From Tretioscincus oriximinensis (lineage: Eukaryota; Chordata; Lepidosauria; Squamata; Gymnophthalmidae): a DNA stretch of 64,000 nt. The position numbers and the translations under genes are program-made. The DNA is taken from the NCBI GenBank assembly GCA_022410635.1, contig JAJVDF010000430.1, forward strand, positions 789,378-853,377. Direction: 5' to 3'. Positions 34,639-47,390 of this stretch are shown here, piece by piece. The notes beneath the pieces were generated by a model. That model ran no database searches. It saw only the letters and a list, made by a program, of their open reading frames with translations, and was not told the origin of the DNA. Numbering within the stretch: the first letter of the stretch is position 1; each line of letters begins with the position of its first letter.

Positions 34639-35641
34639 ATAGAAGATATGGAATATGCATATAAAAAAACTAACGTACTCCAATCTCCTGGTAGCCTCAA
34701 TCAAAATAATAAATCCCCATGGGGATACTAACGTGGCAAAGTATTTGAACCAATTTAGTATAAGGAGATTAAGATAACTTTTTGATAATAGTGGGAACCC
34801 GTTAACGCTTCTACAAATAAGATCACTAAATTCTTCAAGCCATAATTGGCTTGCGGAAATAGCAATAAATTCTTTCATTAATACACCCACAATCAAGGAA
34901 GCTATGGGACATCCAAAACAAGAAATAGAACAGATAATAGAGGAAAGAAAAAATAAGGAAAAGGGAACAACTGGGAAATTAGTGAACATGCTAATTAAAT
35001 TAAAATACAAGAATTTAGATCTTTTAAAAATAAAATGGGATGGGGGTGTGAACTTTGATCAAAATGAGTGGGAAAACTGGGTCAGGGACACAAATAAAAT
35101 AAAATATAATAAAATCAGAGAATTGCAAATTAAGATCTCAACAAGGTGGTACAGAACGCCAAGTTAGTTGTCATACATGAGTGATATGTCCCCATCTTGT
35201 TGCCATGGTTGCTCCGTGAGAGGCAGCTTTATAGATATGTGGTATGAATGTTGCCATATACAATCCTTTTGGGATTCCATCATACAAGAGGTAAACGATA
35301 TATTGGAATTAAACATAACCAAATCAGCAACAACTATGATTAGACTACAGAATTTACATCTCCAATTCCAAATTCGATACATATTAGAGAGGGCATTATG
35401 GGGCGGACAAATGATAATAACTAGAGGATCGAAGGAAAAAGCAAAGTGAACGGTGCAACTATGGTACGAATATCTCGCAGAACTGCTCCTTTATGAGGTC
35501 ACAAGGAAAAAAAGATTGTTCTACCCAGGAATGATTCAATGGAACTGGAACAAGCTAATTGCCTTTGGTGTGCAGAATAATAGAAGTGTAACCCTAACAC
35601 ATACTATAGTCATGATTTTTGATCAAAGATCATTGCTATAG
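34639..35641 (+). pseudogene. L1 ORF2 C-terminal region
   Basis: After the LTR the L1 resumes. At 34904-35167 a Lys-rich helical segment ends in STRWYRTPS. Then 35168-35449 reads CCHGCSVRGSFIDMWYECC and IQSFWDSIIQEVNDILEL, the Cys/His C-terminal region. It is the same segment as at 409-830 and 10074-10496. One stop separates the two parts. Confidence 0.85.
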
Positions 35642-35827
35642 GATGGTCTAAATGGAATATAAATGTATTATATATACTGTCCCATGGGGAGGAGGAGAGT
35701 GGGAAGGAGTAAGTATGTAATTTGTATCTATGTGTTTGTTTTGATGTATTCTTGTTTGGATGTTGTTTTTTGTAAATATCAATATATATAAGCATGCAGA
35801 ATTTATGTGCCCCAAACATGTTATTAG

Positions 35828-36120
35828 GCAGAAGAGGAGGAAGGGAAGAAGAGGAAGAACTGGGTTTTTATACCCACTTTTCTCACCCAAAGGGACTCAA
35901 AGCAGCTTCCAAGCTTATTTTTTGCCCAAAGGCTTACATTCTCTCTTCCCCACGTGCCGTGATGGTCCCCATTAATCTAATCACAATTTTTTGCTTTTGA
36001 GTAGCTGGATTGCCTAGAGCAGAAATCAGTAGATGATGCTCACCCCTCTCCACAGCCAACACAGAGCTTCAAACTCTGTATCTCTGCTGAAACTGCTCTT
36101 TACCACTGTAACTTCCAAGA
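35828..36120 (-). mobile_element. SINE, long-body type, with purine tail
   Basis: gaggaggaagggaagaagag then aactgggtttttatacccac at the left is the reverse of a (CTT)n-tailed 3' end. The body has actcaaagcagcttccaagc, aaaggcttacattctctctt and ttttgagtagctggattgcc. It lies just after the L1 3' end. Confidence 0.78.
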
Positions 36121-36595
36121 TGGTCCAAGAGTCCTAAAAGGCCTCATGGTTAAGAAGTGAATACTTTCGACTGTATATTAAGAAGCACCTTGGTCATAGG
36201 GAAGAGGACGGTATAATAATATAGAACCAAATTAAATATTGTGTAATTCAGCACTACAGTCTTCTTACTGCGAAGAACACTATTTTAAAGGCCTAATGGG
36301 CTCAGCTGTAAAAGTAGCCGTGCTGTTTCTTTAGTTGAAACATAAATCTCTTCTGCCTTGCCTTCAAAATTATATAGCCACACCATTGTTTAAAGTAAGT
36401 ACTGAACTTTACAGACACGTTTGTATACAGGTTTACAACACAATACTTTACCATCATGTAATTCATGCTGGAATAAAAAGTTTTTCCTTTCTAATTTGTT
36501 ACTTGCACTTTATGTATTTCCACAGCATTGGTTTTTATCTTTCATTTTTTACTGCACTAAATGGGTCATTTATGTTAGCTACAGCATTCATTTAT

Positions 36596-36660
36596 TTTCT
36601 CTCTCTCTTCCCTCCCTCCCTCCCTCTCTCCCTCCCTCCTTTCTTCCTTCATTCTCTCGT
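36596..36660. repeat. (CCCT)n-type pyrimidine microsatellite
   Basis: tctctctctcttccctccct then ccctccctctctccctccct: a pyrimidine-only tract of about 60 bp. Confidence 0.9.
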
Positions 36661-37425
36661 TCTAAACCATAGTTAAAGAAACTTTAGGTTTTTTCTCTCT
36701 TTTCAATTATTTTGGATTCAGATGTTTTCCCTTGATTCACACACTGTACACTGTTTAATCAGAAAGTCAACTGTGAGAATAAACATAGTATTTGTCACTA
36801 CTGACAGCTTTTACTTTTACAGCATGAATAATTAAAGATGTAACAGAAACTAGAGTTCAGTTGTTTTGACATGAGAAAAAAATGTATAATCATGCCATGG
36901 AGAGGAACAGAAAGCATCTAAAATAACTGCTGAACAAAAAATCATTTTCTTGTTTTCTTAGATTCAGCCACACTTTTATGTCTATTGACAGAAAAAATTC
37001 TTCCCCAAATGATGCCCATGTACAAAGTGATTTGCCAAAACTAATTGCATTTTTAAGATGCCATCTTCACTTCTACATAAAAAAGGGCTCTTAGCATTTT
37101 TAGAATAGTTTATTTCACACAACCATTCCGCATACAANGAAATGAAAGCGATTTGATACTGTATTATTTATTTCCCAGGAGAAACCTATTCAACAAATTA
37201 ATGTGTTTCTCAAAAGCAGAGAACAACACAAACTTTTGGAACTGCCACTAAAATTCATTACTAACACTCCCTTATCTTGTTATATTTTGACCTTTAAGAA
37301 TATTACACCATGTGGCAACCACACGAGCATTAAAGAAACCACACCTTTGTTCCCAGATATGGTATATGGATTTCCATGAGTAGTTGAAATGTGACATGCA
37401 ACATAAGAACACTAACGGAATTAGC

Positions 37426-37450
37426 CCATTGCATTACAGTAATGCAATGG
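37426..37450. repeat. Perfect 25-bp palindrome
   Basis: ccattgcattac, a single a, then gtaatgcaatgg: 12-bp arms with a one-base centre. It sits at the left edge of a low-complexity pyrimidine tract. Confidence 0.85.
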
Positions 37451-37496
37451 ACTCCAGTCCCTACTCCCCCTTGCCCTCCCACCACTCTTTCACTTG

Positions 37497-37738
37497 CCAC
37501 TGTTCCCTCTTTATTTTTGCTTTCTTATCCTTCTTTCTTTCCTTTTCTTCCTTCCCTTCCTTCCTTCATCCATTCCTTCCTATGATCTTCCTTTCCTTCT
37601 TTGCCTTTCCTCCCTCCTTTCTTTTCTCCATCCCTTCTTATGTTTCCTTCCTTTCCGTCCTTTCCTCCTTCTCTTCCTCCCATATCCATTCTTTCTTATT
37701 TCTTCTTCCCTTCTCCTTTCTGTCTTTCCTTCTTTTGC
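37497..37738. repeat. Degenerate (CCTT)n/(CTTT)n polypyrimidine tract
   Basis: About 240 bp of almost pure pyrimidine on the plus strand, including tttctttccttttcttcctt and cttccttccttcatccattc. The Ser/Phe/Leu-rich reading frames across it are artefacts. Confidence 0.88.
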
Positions 37739-37854
37739 CAAAGTTCCAAGCCCTGTCATTGGTCTCTGGAGGCCACCAAAATTCTGAGCCCTCTCATTGG
37801 TCGTTATTCCTTGGAATGGTGGACTTTTGGTATGTGTTTATTATATATACAGAT

Positions 37855-38000
37855 AAGAGAAGCCATGCTAAATTGTGACACAGTAGTCCATCTAGTCAAT
37901 CGTCTATTTCACACAGTGGCCCACAACTGCATCTTGGCACTCCCGAGTAGAAAGCCCCTGCAAGTGGTTGTCCATATTAGTACAACCAGCCATTGTCACT
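37855..38000 (-). mobile_element. Degenerate CR1-clade 3' end
   Basis: gagaagccatgctaaattgt, agtccatctagtcaatcgtc and cacacagtggcccacaactg follow the pattern of the minus-strand CR1 3' end, with many substitutions. Confidence 0.6.
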
Positions 38001-38940
38001 AAATCTGAGGACTGTGCTAATTATGGAACTGGTTCTGGTACTTCTAAAGGATCTTTGAATTCCATGAAGGAATGTTTCAGCAGCACATCATATTACCCAT
38101 CTGAAATGTGTTTCCAGTATCCTAGAAGAAGGGACTTCCACACATCATCTGTTGTTTTAGGATGAAGCAAACAGCATTGCAGTAGATCTCAGTCAATGTG
38201 TACTGGTATTTGGGGGCCTCATCTCACCCTATGCATCACCCATGCAGACAGAGTGTTTCTACAGTATCCTGTGATGATGACTGGAAGACACATCACTTAC
38301 ATTCTTAGATTAGGTCACTTGTAAGTACAGAAATGACCCAAGACAATGAACTAAAAAATGTCCACAAACCAGCACACTAATGGCTTTGATGTTAAGAAAA
38401 CTACACAACTAGGTCTTTAGAAGATTGCTACAATATCTAAAGTGCTTTTACAAGTAGAATAGCATCCTGAGACTTTTCCCCATCCTTATTCACCATTAAC
38501 AAGCTCTGGGCTAGCAGGGTGAAGCACTTGGACCCAAGGACCCTTCAGTTGCCATAGCTCACAACTATCACTGTGAAGGTTTTCAAGGTGNGCTTACATG
38601 CCAAAGGAAAAGGTTATTCCCAGTGCATCACCCTTCTTTAACCTGCAGCCATGGCAGTGGTAACAGCAATTCTGAGTGATATGGCCTTCATCAAGCACCC
38701 TCTAGCGCTGCAAGGTTGTATGGCAGCAGTTCCCAACATGGAAGTGACTGGAGGGCATCACTCCAAGTCATCAGTAGGTACTCCCTATCTCTCCCAGACA
38801 TGAAGCACCCAGACATGGCAGACAGTGCTGCACGGCATAAGAGAAAGGCAGAGAGGCTAACTCGATTAGCCCGTGGCATATGGAAAATTCAAATATTTCT
38901 AGACGACGGGAATGTTCCTTCCAAACAAAATCATTACAGG

Positions 38941-39190
38941 AATATTTATTTATTTATTCGTACTTATATCCCGCCCTATACCCGAGGGTCTCAGGGCGGC
39001 CAACCATAGAGTGGCTCTCATAGCTTTTGTTGCTTTCTCCACAACAGACACCCTGTGAAGTAGGTGGGGTTGAGAGTGTTCCAAAGAACTGTGACTGGCC
39101 CAAGATCACCCAGCTGGCTTTCATGGAGGAGTGGTGAATCAAACCGGGAGACTACCAGGTACAGGTCCAACACTCTATCCACTACACCAA
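38941..39190 (-). mobile_element. Sauria-type tRNA-derived SINE
   Basis: Reverse complement of the 22201 type. The tail is at left (atttatttatttattcgtac, cccgccctatacccgagggt), then ctccacaacagacaccctgt, tcacccagctggctttcatg and the B-box complement in gtggtgaatcaaaccgggag. The tRNA-like head ends near 39190 (tctatccactacaccaa). Confidence 0.92.
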
Positions 39191-39439
39191 AAAGGTTCTT
39201 ATAAATACTATTACTGATAGTTGCATATCTAACTCTCTTTGTCCCTTCTCCTCTTCCATCCTGAGTTTTCCATTATCTTAATCCACTACATTTTTTATTT
39301 TTGCTTATATCTTCATATAATTCTACCTTCCCATCTATATTCAAATTTTGATTACATCGTAACAATTTTCCCATTTTTTCTTCAATTCTACCTTCTATTA
39401 AATCTCTTCTTTCAGAAGCTCAAATTGCAATTGTTCAAT

Positions 39440-39870
39440 AATACAGTAATGCCATTTGTTAACAGTCCATTTAATACAGTTTTTCCAGCCCAAAAGCCAG
39501 CACAGATTGTGCTGAAATTAACAACTGCCTTACTAGACATCTTCTCTTAAAATATTGCTGTAAGTGAACTTAAACATTGAACAACATTCAATCAGCTAAT
39601 TTAACCTCATTCCTAAACCTGTATCATTCTGCCCTATAACTTTTTCCCCAAATTCCTTTACTACACTACAATCCCAACATAAGTGAATATAATTTCCCCT
39701 CATGATATGACAGACAGTGCCAGCAGTTTGAACAGTAAATCCAGGTATTATGTGTGCGAGTTGTATTGATGTTGGATACCATACATGGATTAATTTTAAC
39801 CTTATTTTCTTCTGTAACTAGAATCTGTGCATTAAGATACCTAGCAGCTCTCCACAAGTTGAACAATATT
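39440..39870 (-). mobile_element. Probable L1 C-terminal fragment
   Basis: Minus-strand peptides NTWIYCSNCWHC and, in the next frame, GNYIHLCWDCSVVKEFGEKV resemble the L1 Cys/His C-terminal region. The AARYLNAQ-like words fall upstream rather than downstream of it, so the fragment may be rearranged or the match partly fortuitous. Confidence 0.5.
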
Positions 39871-39951
39871 ATACTAGATCTTGAATTACAAATTAATAAT
39901 TACAAAATAAAATAAAAAAATAAGAAAATATTTGTTTTTCCTTGAATGTCA

Positions 39952-40065
<114 letters not shown>

Positions 40066-41617
40066 CTATAAAAAGTAAACATGTAGGAAAATGAAAAGTA
40101 ACTCATGACAAGATATTAAAATGTATGCATCAACCATGCATCTTGCTTAATGCTTTGCAAAAGAAGGAAAGATGTGTTGTCAAATGTAGGGCCTTTTATC
40201 AACTGAAANTCAAGTAATTTATCTTATAATTTTGGGCACCAACCTAGTGAAAATAAGATTGCTCTTTGACAAAAAATTCCCTCCTTATAAGTGCAAAAAA
40301 CATTTTTTCAGAACNACAGAAGATATGACTCTCCTATTCCTTGGACAATTTATGAATAGTAATGCCACAATCGCTCTTGGAAAAATATATATATTAGATG
40401 TTTGAAATATGAAAGTATCAAAGTGTCACACATCGTAACATACAAATTCAAGTTCAACTTAGTTTTTCTTTGCCTTTTATGAAAAAGTCCAAATTCATAT
40501 TCTGCAGTTCTCTCTAATTAGGATGTAGCCTTCTATCTCCTTTGCTACACTTTCGTTTAATATCCATCTCGCTCTTCTCACCTGAACAGTTTTGGGAATT
40601 TAACTACCCAAGCACAGTCACAATGATGAGATTTGCCCAGAGGCAGTGAACAATCTACTAGTATTATAACTTGCATATGTAAGGAAGAAATAAGCAATTA
40701 GTTTAGAATCTATTTTCAGTCACTCTAGAATTACTCTCCAGTTAATCATTACCATGACCACAATTCAAATAGTTCTTCACCATGAAGCAAAATATTCATT
40801 CAAAATTACTGGAGAAAACATTAGGAGATTCCTCTCACGGTAACTTCTCAGGTATTAAAAACCATATTGTTAGTCCACTAGTACATTGTTATTATAGGTC
40901 TATTGTGTACCTGAGTTGAGGATGAGATCCTGATGGACTCCTGGCTCAAGACTTGGGATTCACCATCATGAAAAGTATCAAATGATTCCCATTTCTGCTT
41001 GCTGTCCACAAGCATGCAATGCATAAAAAACTCAAACTAGAACTGTGTTTTATGGTAACTTATAATTGTAGGCACCTCACTAAAGAGACTACTTTCATTG
41101 TCAGTGAAGATTCTAACAAAGCATGCAGTATCATTCTAAGGAAATGAAAGCTGCTGGAAGTGAAGGGCACAATACTATACATTAAATAATGTGCCTCATT
41201 CACTGTGTGCCCAAAAGGGATATGGAAACACTAGTCAATGCAGATGACAAGGTAATTCTACTGAGGCACCAGGATCTAGGCTTTTGCTCACTCTTGGCAT
41301 GAAGAAATAACCAATATTATACCACAAGCCAGATTTCAAAGGAATAGCCTTGTTTATCTGGGTTTTTTTCTTATTAGTCTCTAAAGTGTTATGAGATAGG
41401 CAGCAGATTTCCAAATTTTGATGGGTAAAAACTATATATGATCTGAATGCCTTTTTTTATTCATTCACTCATACACACTTACCATACATAGGTACATACA
41501 TACATATACCCAAAGATCTCAGAGTGACCAAACAATAAAAAGAATGATACAAAATTGACAATTTAAAACAGTATTTGAAGGTGAGAAGGAAAACAGCATT
41601 TCTTCAACCAAAGGCCA

Positions 41618-41865
41618 GGTTAAAGAGATGGACTCAAAGCGGCTTACAATGGTATTTTTGCCCAAAGGCTTACATTCTATCTTCCCCACCAGGCTGTGGT
41701 GGTTCCCATGTATCTACTTGCAGTAGTTGCAATTTCTTGTAATTCATGCTTTTGAATAGTTGGGTTGGTGAGAGTTACAGGCTAGTGGAAGGTGCTCACC
41801 CCTCCCCACGTCTGACACAGGGCTTCCAAACCCCATTTCCCAGATGAGAGACCGTTTCCTTAGGA
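41618..41865 (-). mobile_element. SINE, long-body type, tail missing
   Basis: actcaaagcggcttacaatg, tgcccaaaggcttacattct, cttccccaccaggctgtggt and gcttttgaatagttgggttg match the copy at 21606-21895 closely. The (GAA)n tail seen in the other copies is absent. Confidence 0.75.
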
Positions 41866-42180
41866 TCATGTGAGAATCACATACGCTTGTGAGATTGTAC
41901 ACTCTCATATGAAGCACAAATTCTCAAACAGGGACATACGAAAATGCGCTGGGGCAGGAAGTGAGTTCATTGTAATGTCACTTCCAGCCCCTGCTTCTGG
42001 AAAGGGCGCCCCATGGACCAGATGTGATATCACAAATGATGTCACTTCCTGTCTCTGCTTTAGAGAATGATGCCTGGAGTGATGTCGCTCACAGTCCCAC
42101 CCCAGACGTGACAGCACAATTTTTTTCTCTGCACTTCATGAGAAGAACTCCAAATGCCTGCTTTAATTCTCATTGTTCTA
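41866..42180. mobile_element. Candidate DNA transposon with gaagtga/tcacttcc modules
   Basis: The stretch includes gcaggaagtgagttcattg, aatgtcacttccagcccctg and aatgatgtcacttcctgtct. Outer segments (ctctcatatgaagcacaaat on the left; the complement of ctgcacttcatgagaagaac on the right) are loosely inverted. The same modules occur in the hAT-like element at 5147-5903 and at 58500-58690. No sharp ends were found. Confidence 0.45.
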
Positions 42181-42215
42181 TTTTTTAAAAAAATGTCTAA
42201 ACCCCCCAAATAATT

Positions 42216-42363
<148 letters not shown>

Positions 42364-42419
42364 CTATTCCGATTCTTTACTCCCAGAATGAATGAAACCA
42401 TAAATTAGATTTGGGAACA

Positions 42420-45400
42420 TAGAAGAACTTCTCCCCACAAAGATTCAGATAAAATAAGATGAGCACAAACAAAACCCCACACTCGTTACAAAAACAAAAA
42501 TAATACTCATTAAAAATCAAAGAGGAAGAAATGAGAAAGAAAAAAGAAAAAACTCAAATAAACCAGAAATACTCCTGAATTAAAAGTAAATATAAAAAGT
42601 AGTAGAGGAAAACTGCACTGTACAAGTAATGATTTAAAGGATGCTACTGAATTCGCTTGGAGTTACTGTGATATACACACACAAATAGTATCATTACAAT
42701 AATTCTGATATGTAACTTCCATATCTTATAGTCCCACACTGGTAATCAATTTGAAACAGGAGCTCAAAAACCATGCAACAAAAAACTGGTAAGCAAAATG
42801 GTATATAACAATTATTAACAAGAACAAAAAATAAATCCAAGCCTTTAGCTAAAGTACTGGTATGCAAATGTGACAATATTTTAAAAGATTTTCCACAAAT
42901 ATATGTTCCAAATGTAAGATTTATACAAGGTACAGATTCTGAAAAAAGCAACAGAAAATAGGAAGACTGGCATATTCAGGGGACTAACAAAATATCAAAG
43001 ATGGTTCAAACAAATCAATTCAATTCAAACCAAATTTCTTACGCACGCTTCGCAAATTTCTCTCGCACTTTGTGTTTTTTTGTAGTATATTGGGACTGGG
43101 GAATATTCATGGATATGCAATTTAGCAAGTGGTTTAATGTTTCTGCAAAAATAGGCCATTGAATACAACAAGTACCAATAGTTCCCACTTTTAGATTCTG
43201 TCAATTTTGAATTGTTGTTTTTATTGTTGGCTGCCCTGAGAACTTTGGGTNTAGGGTAATGCCCATAATGCGACAGCAAAATTTTGAGGGCGGCAAAATA
43301 TAGATAGTAGTAAAAATATATGAATAATTGCTTTTATCATTATAAAACCTGAAGTAGATAATTCCACAATTTATTGTTGATAGTCTGCCTATGAACAGCA
43401 ATGCTGAAGTTTAGCTGAGGGAAAAGAGGGCCTCAAATAAATGACTGCACAGAGGTGTCATACATCCAAAATATGGGTCTGCAAGTAAGTATCAAAAAAC
43501 CAAGGATATGTACAACTTGATTATGGTATCTTCTTTTGGTACGTCTTACCCTATCATATGCCTGCCTAACAAGATTTAAGAATATCCCTTCTCAGTGCAT
43601 TGTTGACTTGTAATATTATTAGACAATTTCTCAAAATTCTGCCCTAAGCTGCAGTTTCTTCTCTCAAAAACAGAGAGTTGTATGTATGCATTACATACAA
43701 CTTATTTTATGTAGTAATACCATCAGAACTGCTGAGACATCAAGTCCAGGATTCTGTCTTACACAACGAGCTCACCTACTGCACCTGGGCAATTTTTGAA
43801 CCTCCCTTACTGGAAATCTGAATTCCTAAATATTATACAGCATATAAAACTTTATACTAGGGTATCAGTATTGTGCTTGTCTCCATAATTTCACATGACA
43901 CAACAGGCAAACTCTCTACACAAAGTCTCTACCTAAGATTTTTTGTAAGAGGTTTTTCACACGATAAACGAGGCAGTTTTCAAGGACAAATAAAATCTCT
44001 GTAGCTCCAATGCAATTCTTATGAGGAAGATAAATATTTCAACCTATGCTTGAAAATGGGCTGAAGTAGTTGCCAACAGCAAGATGTTGGTAAGATGCCT
44101 GGTGATCTATTAGAAAACACAATACTCATCTTCTTATTTTCTGTTCCCTCAGATTGTTTTTCTTTTAATAATAATGTGTCAAAAAGCAAGGGATAAGCGA
44201 AAATGCAACACTTTAAAACTTGTGCGATAAAGGCAGAATTGCTTAGGTTTACAACAACAGATGAGAACATACAAAAAGCAATCTTCATTCATCAATGACT
44301 GGGAGCACTGTAAATATTTCAGAATCAAAGATGTACACAAGATTATGAATTTGGTTAGCCTTAAGTGCCCCAAAATGCTATGCTGTCATTGTTTATCTTG
44401 AACGATACAGGGAAAAAAAGCAAAAGTCCCCAAGGACAGGCAACACTATCTTGCCTAATGTCTTAGTTTTCTTCCTGCTGTAATAATATTTATGAAGCTT
44501 CTGTACAAAGCAAATGATAGTAATGACCAAAAATTACAAAACAGTTTATACAGTTTATACTCAAAACAGTTTGTACCTTTTAGCAGCTAGAGTCTTATGC
44601 CAGAACTCTTGCATTCAATCCCAAATCACTGTTTTAATTTAAATTGAGAAGGCATATCTATCTTGTAGCAGGAAGCAATTAGATTATTTATGCACACTCC
44701 AACATGACTGAAGCATCTCAGACAAGAAACATAATATCAAAGAACCACCAACTCACATCAAACCACAAACATTCTTGCCTAGATAAAAAAAGGACTTGAA
44801 ATAATTTCAGAAGATATTCAATATGTGTTTTCATAGCTAGAAAAGGAAAGACAAAGGCTGCATCCAGATACAGCCAATAATCCAACTGAAAGTCAAATTT
44901 CTATTGCATTTTCCTTACCAGCCTGTTAGATAAACCAACAGAGTGCGGGTTTTAAAGTCATTATCTGGATTATCAGTAAATTGGGAAATATAGGGTTAAA
45001 TCGGGAAGGTTATGCTATTGGATAATTTTAGCAAAAAACTGCAAGGATGTTGATGCTTACATTCTCATAAGTTTTCCCTCACCTAAAAAAAGGTGTGTGT
45101 GAAGCCTGATAGTGACAGCAGACTAAGCAGTAGCATTTGGGAAGAGGGAGTATGGGTTAATCCCCAGGACAGGATTTGTCTCGCTATTAAAAATGCATTC
45201 ACCATTCACTCTCACATTACCTTAAGGTTCCACACTGCTCTGACACAAGTATAGCAAACTTCTCCCATAATGAGCCCCATAAGTCATTGCTGCGCTTGCC
45301 TAACTATAATATCCAGCATTCTCTGCAAGCCTGTCTACTATTCCCAAGCATTCTCTGCAAGCCAAGAACCTATGAACTGTTAATCTCACCTCGAAATCTT

Positions 45401-47030
45401 GTGAGATTTGCCAGCAGTTCAGATTGCTGAATATCTACATAAAGCTTTCACTCAGATTTTATAAAACACCTGCTGCTGAATCGCACAAACTGTAGTGGCT
45501 AGTTATTCTGCCAACAAGGGACCTTTTCAGCAAGTGGATGGCTATACATGCATGACTTCATGAGGTGGACTGACAGTGATGTTGTTTCCACTTCGGGTTA
45601 CACTGTGCGTGGGGATGTGGCCTATGGCACTTCCTCTTAACAACTAGTAAACACAACGGCTGCCAAGAAAGGGTGTTACATTATTGGAGAATCTTGTTTG
45701 CCAAGAACGGCCAGGAATATAAAATCTGGAATGCACTGCAAAGGTATGAATGCAGCTCTTCAAAGCCATAAAATAGATGAACTGAAATTGTTCAACAATG
45801 TTTATTTTACTCATTAAATCATATTAGCTACATTAAGTATTTAATTCCCTAACTACTCCAGTGCACTATCATTTCCAGTAGCTAAGAATATAATCAGTTT
45901 GCTGTGGTTTAAACAACAACAACAAAAATACCCATATAACTGAAAGCTTACTTTATTACATTATTTCGTTTTGGGAAAGCTCTTTCTACAGTTCCAGGTC
46001 ACAAAAATATCAGCACCTTAATTAAAAATGGGATAATACATTTCCAGTATTATCTGGAGCTTGACCTTGTATCCCTATCTAGAATGGATCATACCAGCAG
46101 AATGGTCTGGACCTCTGGGCGTCTCAAATCAACTGAGTTGGTTTTAAGCATAAATCAATTAATGGCTCCATTTTTCTCTTTCGTTAAACCATCATGCTCT
46201 TTGATTTTTTAATTACAAGTTTGCAAACGTCTGTGGTTTATACACCGATTCTGTAAAAAATATTCCTAAATCTTGTTTCTAATTCAGAATGAAGAAATGT
46301 GTACTTATTTTACTGTTGTAATGAATCTTATTAGCTGAAATTTACATTAAAAATTAGTTGGTGCATGAAGTGACCTAAAGCAAATGAAGCATAAGGTCCC
46401 TCTATAACAGAAATTCTTAACACAGTCAACACAAAGACCCTTTGGGTTAAGGCAGCTTTTAAAGGGTTTGATACTTTTCCTTCTTTCGTTGAAAAGAAAT
46501 CACATTGTGTTAGCTGTTTATCCTTTTGATCCAAAAGTGTCAACCGTGACATAAAGGAGCAGATGAAAAATGGTTAAGCACGAGGATCAAAGAGTGAAAA
46601 AGACACTTTGAAAATCTCTGCGCTCTATATATTCATTTGTGCAGCAGTGAAAGTATTTTGAAAATGCTACCACAGACATCCTGAACTTCTTTTTAACTCT
46701 TATGCCAGCTTTCAGTGTCTCTCAAACCGATGTTCAGTGCAAATGCTTCCCATTCTGCCATATTCAATTGTTGATCACAAGAGCTCTCTCCCACAAGATC
46801 CATCCAGCACAATCATTACGAGTAGCCCACAGTCATAGGCCTAATAACCAGCTTTTCTACAAATGTGTTCTGGAGAAACATATATGTCTCGTCCACACAA
46901 AACCTGTGATATGCCAGGAACTGATAACACAGGAAGATATTGGCGGTTCTTCCTTCTGTCCCAAGTAAATGCAAATTATATTAGCAGAAATAGTTCTTTA
47001 ATGTAAGTTCAGACCATGATTTGGCATTGC
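42420..47030. other. Intron with no clear gene and few repeats
   Basis: AT-rich sequence. Only a SINE-like tail at 43214-43260 and a degenerate CR1 3' end at about 43722-43795 stand out. A short direct repeat (agcattctctgcaagcc) occurs at about 45315-45363. No exon-like frame with splice sites was recognised. Confidence 0.6.
43214..43260 (+). repeat. Orphan SINE-like 3' tail
   Basis: tttttattgttggctgccct, gagaactttggg, then an n and tagggtaatg: the same 3' tail module as at 14128-14195. Confidence 0.5.
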
Positions 47031-47390
47031 AATCCAAAGGGAAGACCTTATGAATTGGGCCTCAGTTCATCTAGCCCAGCTTCAATCACTCCTGGTTCCC
47101 TGCAAATGGCATTTAGAGGCATCCTATCTATCTCTCCATCCTGGAGACAGCACCTAAGCATTTATTCTAGTAGTCATTGACATCTTGGCCTCCTTCAGTT
47201 TGTCTAATCATGTCTTAAATATATCTAGGCTAGATACTTCAATCTCTCTTCTGATAGCCAATTCCATCTAGACTGATGACTGTATGAAAAAATGCTTCCT
47301 CTTGTTCATCCTAAATTCTTCTGCCGATTGTATTCAAACATGCCCACTGGTTTTAATGTTGTGTGATAGTAAAAATAATTTATAAATGAC
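47030..47390 (-). mobile_element. Old CR1-clade LINE 3' fragment
   Basis: ctcagttcatctagcccagc, tccctgcaaatggcatttag, gtttgtctaatcatgtctta, aatgcttcctcttgttcatc and ggttttaatgttgtgtgata keep the family order on the minus strand. Divergence is greater than in most copies of the window. Confidence 0.75.

Larger units (their letters stand above)
27118..35815 (+). mobile_element. Nearly full-length L1 LINE, interrupted by a Gypsy element and a solo LTR
   Basis: The order is a CpG-rich 5' UTR start (gccgcgttcgtgagtagtcg), a degenerate ORF1 (27349 to about 28170), a spacer, ORF2 endonuclease (from 31569), reverse transcriptase, the Cys/His C-terminal segment (35168-35449) and a 3' UTR to about 35815. 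Subtracting the Gypsy (about 2.2 kb) and the LTR (0.5 kb) leaves about 6.0 kb, a normal L1 length. Many stops and frameshifts, and loss of the FADD block, show it is inactive. Unlike most LINE copies here it was not 5' truncated. Confidence 0.88.

Noticed and set aside
37384..37878. 164-residue Ser/Phe/Leu-rich frame, apparently with membrane-like stretches
   Set aside because: Translation of the polypyrimidine tract; no conserved motif.
38716..39009. 97-residue frame starting MYGSSSQHG
   Set aside because: No domain or splice support, and its 3' half runs into a Sauria SINE; the surrounding 38460-38900 sequence remains unclassified.
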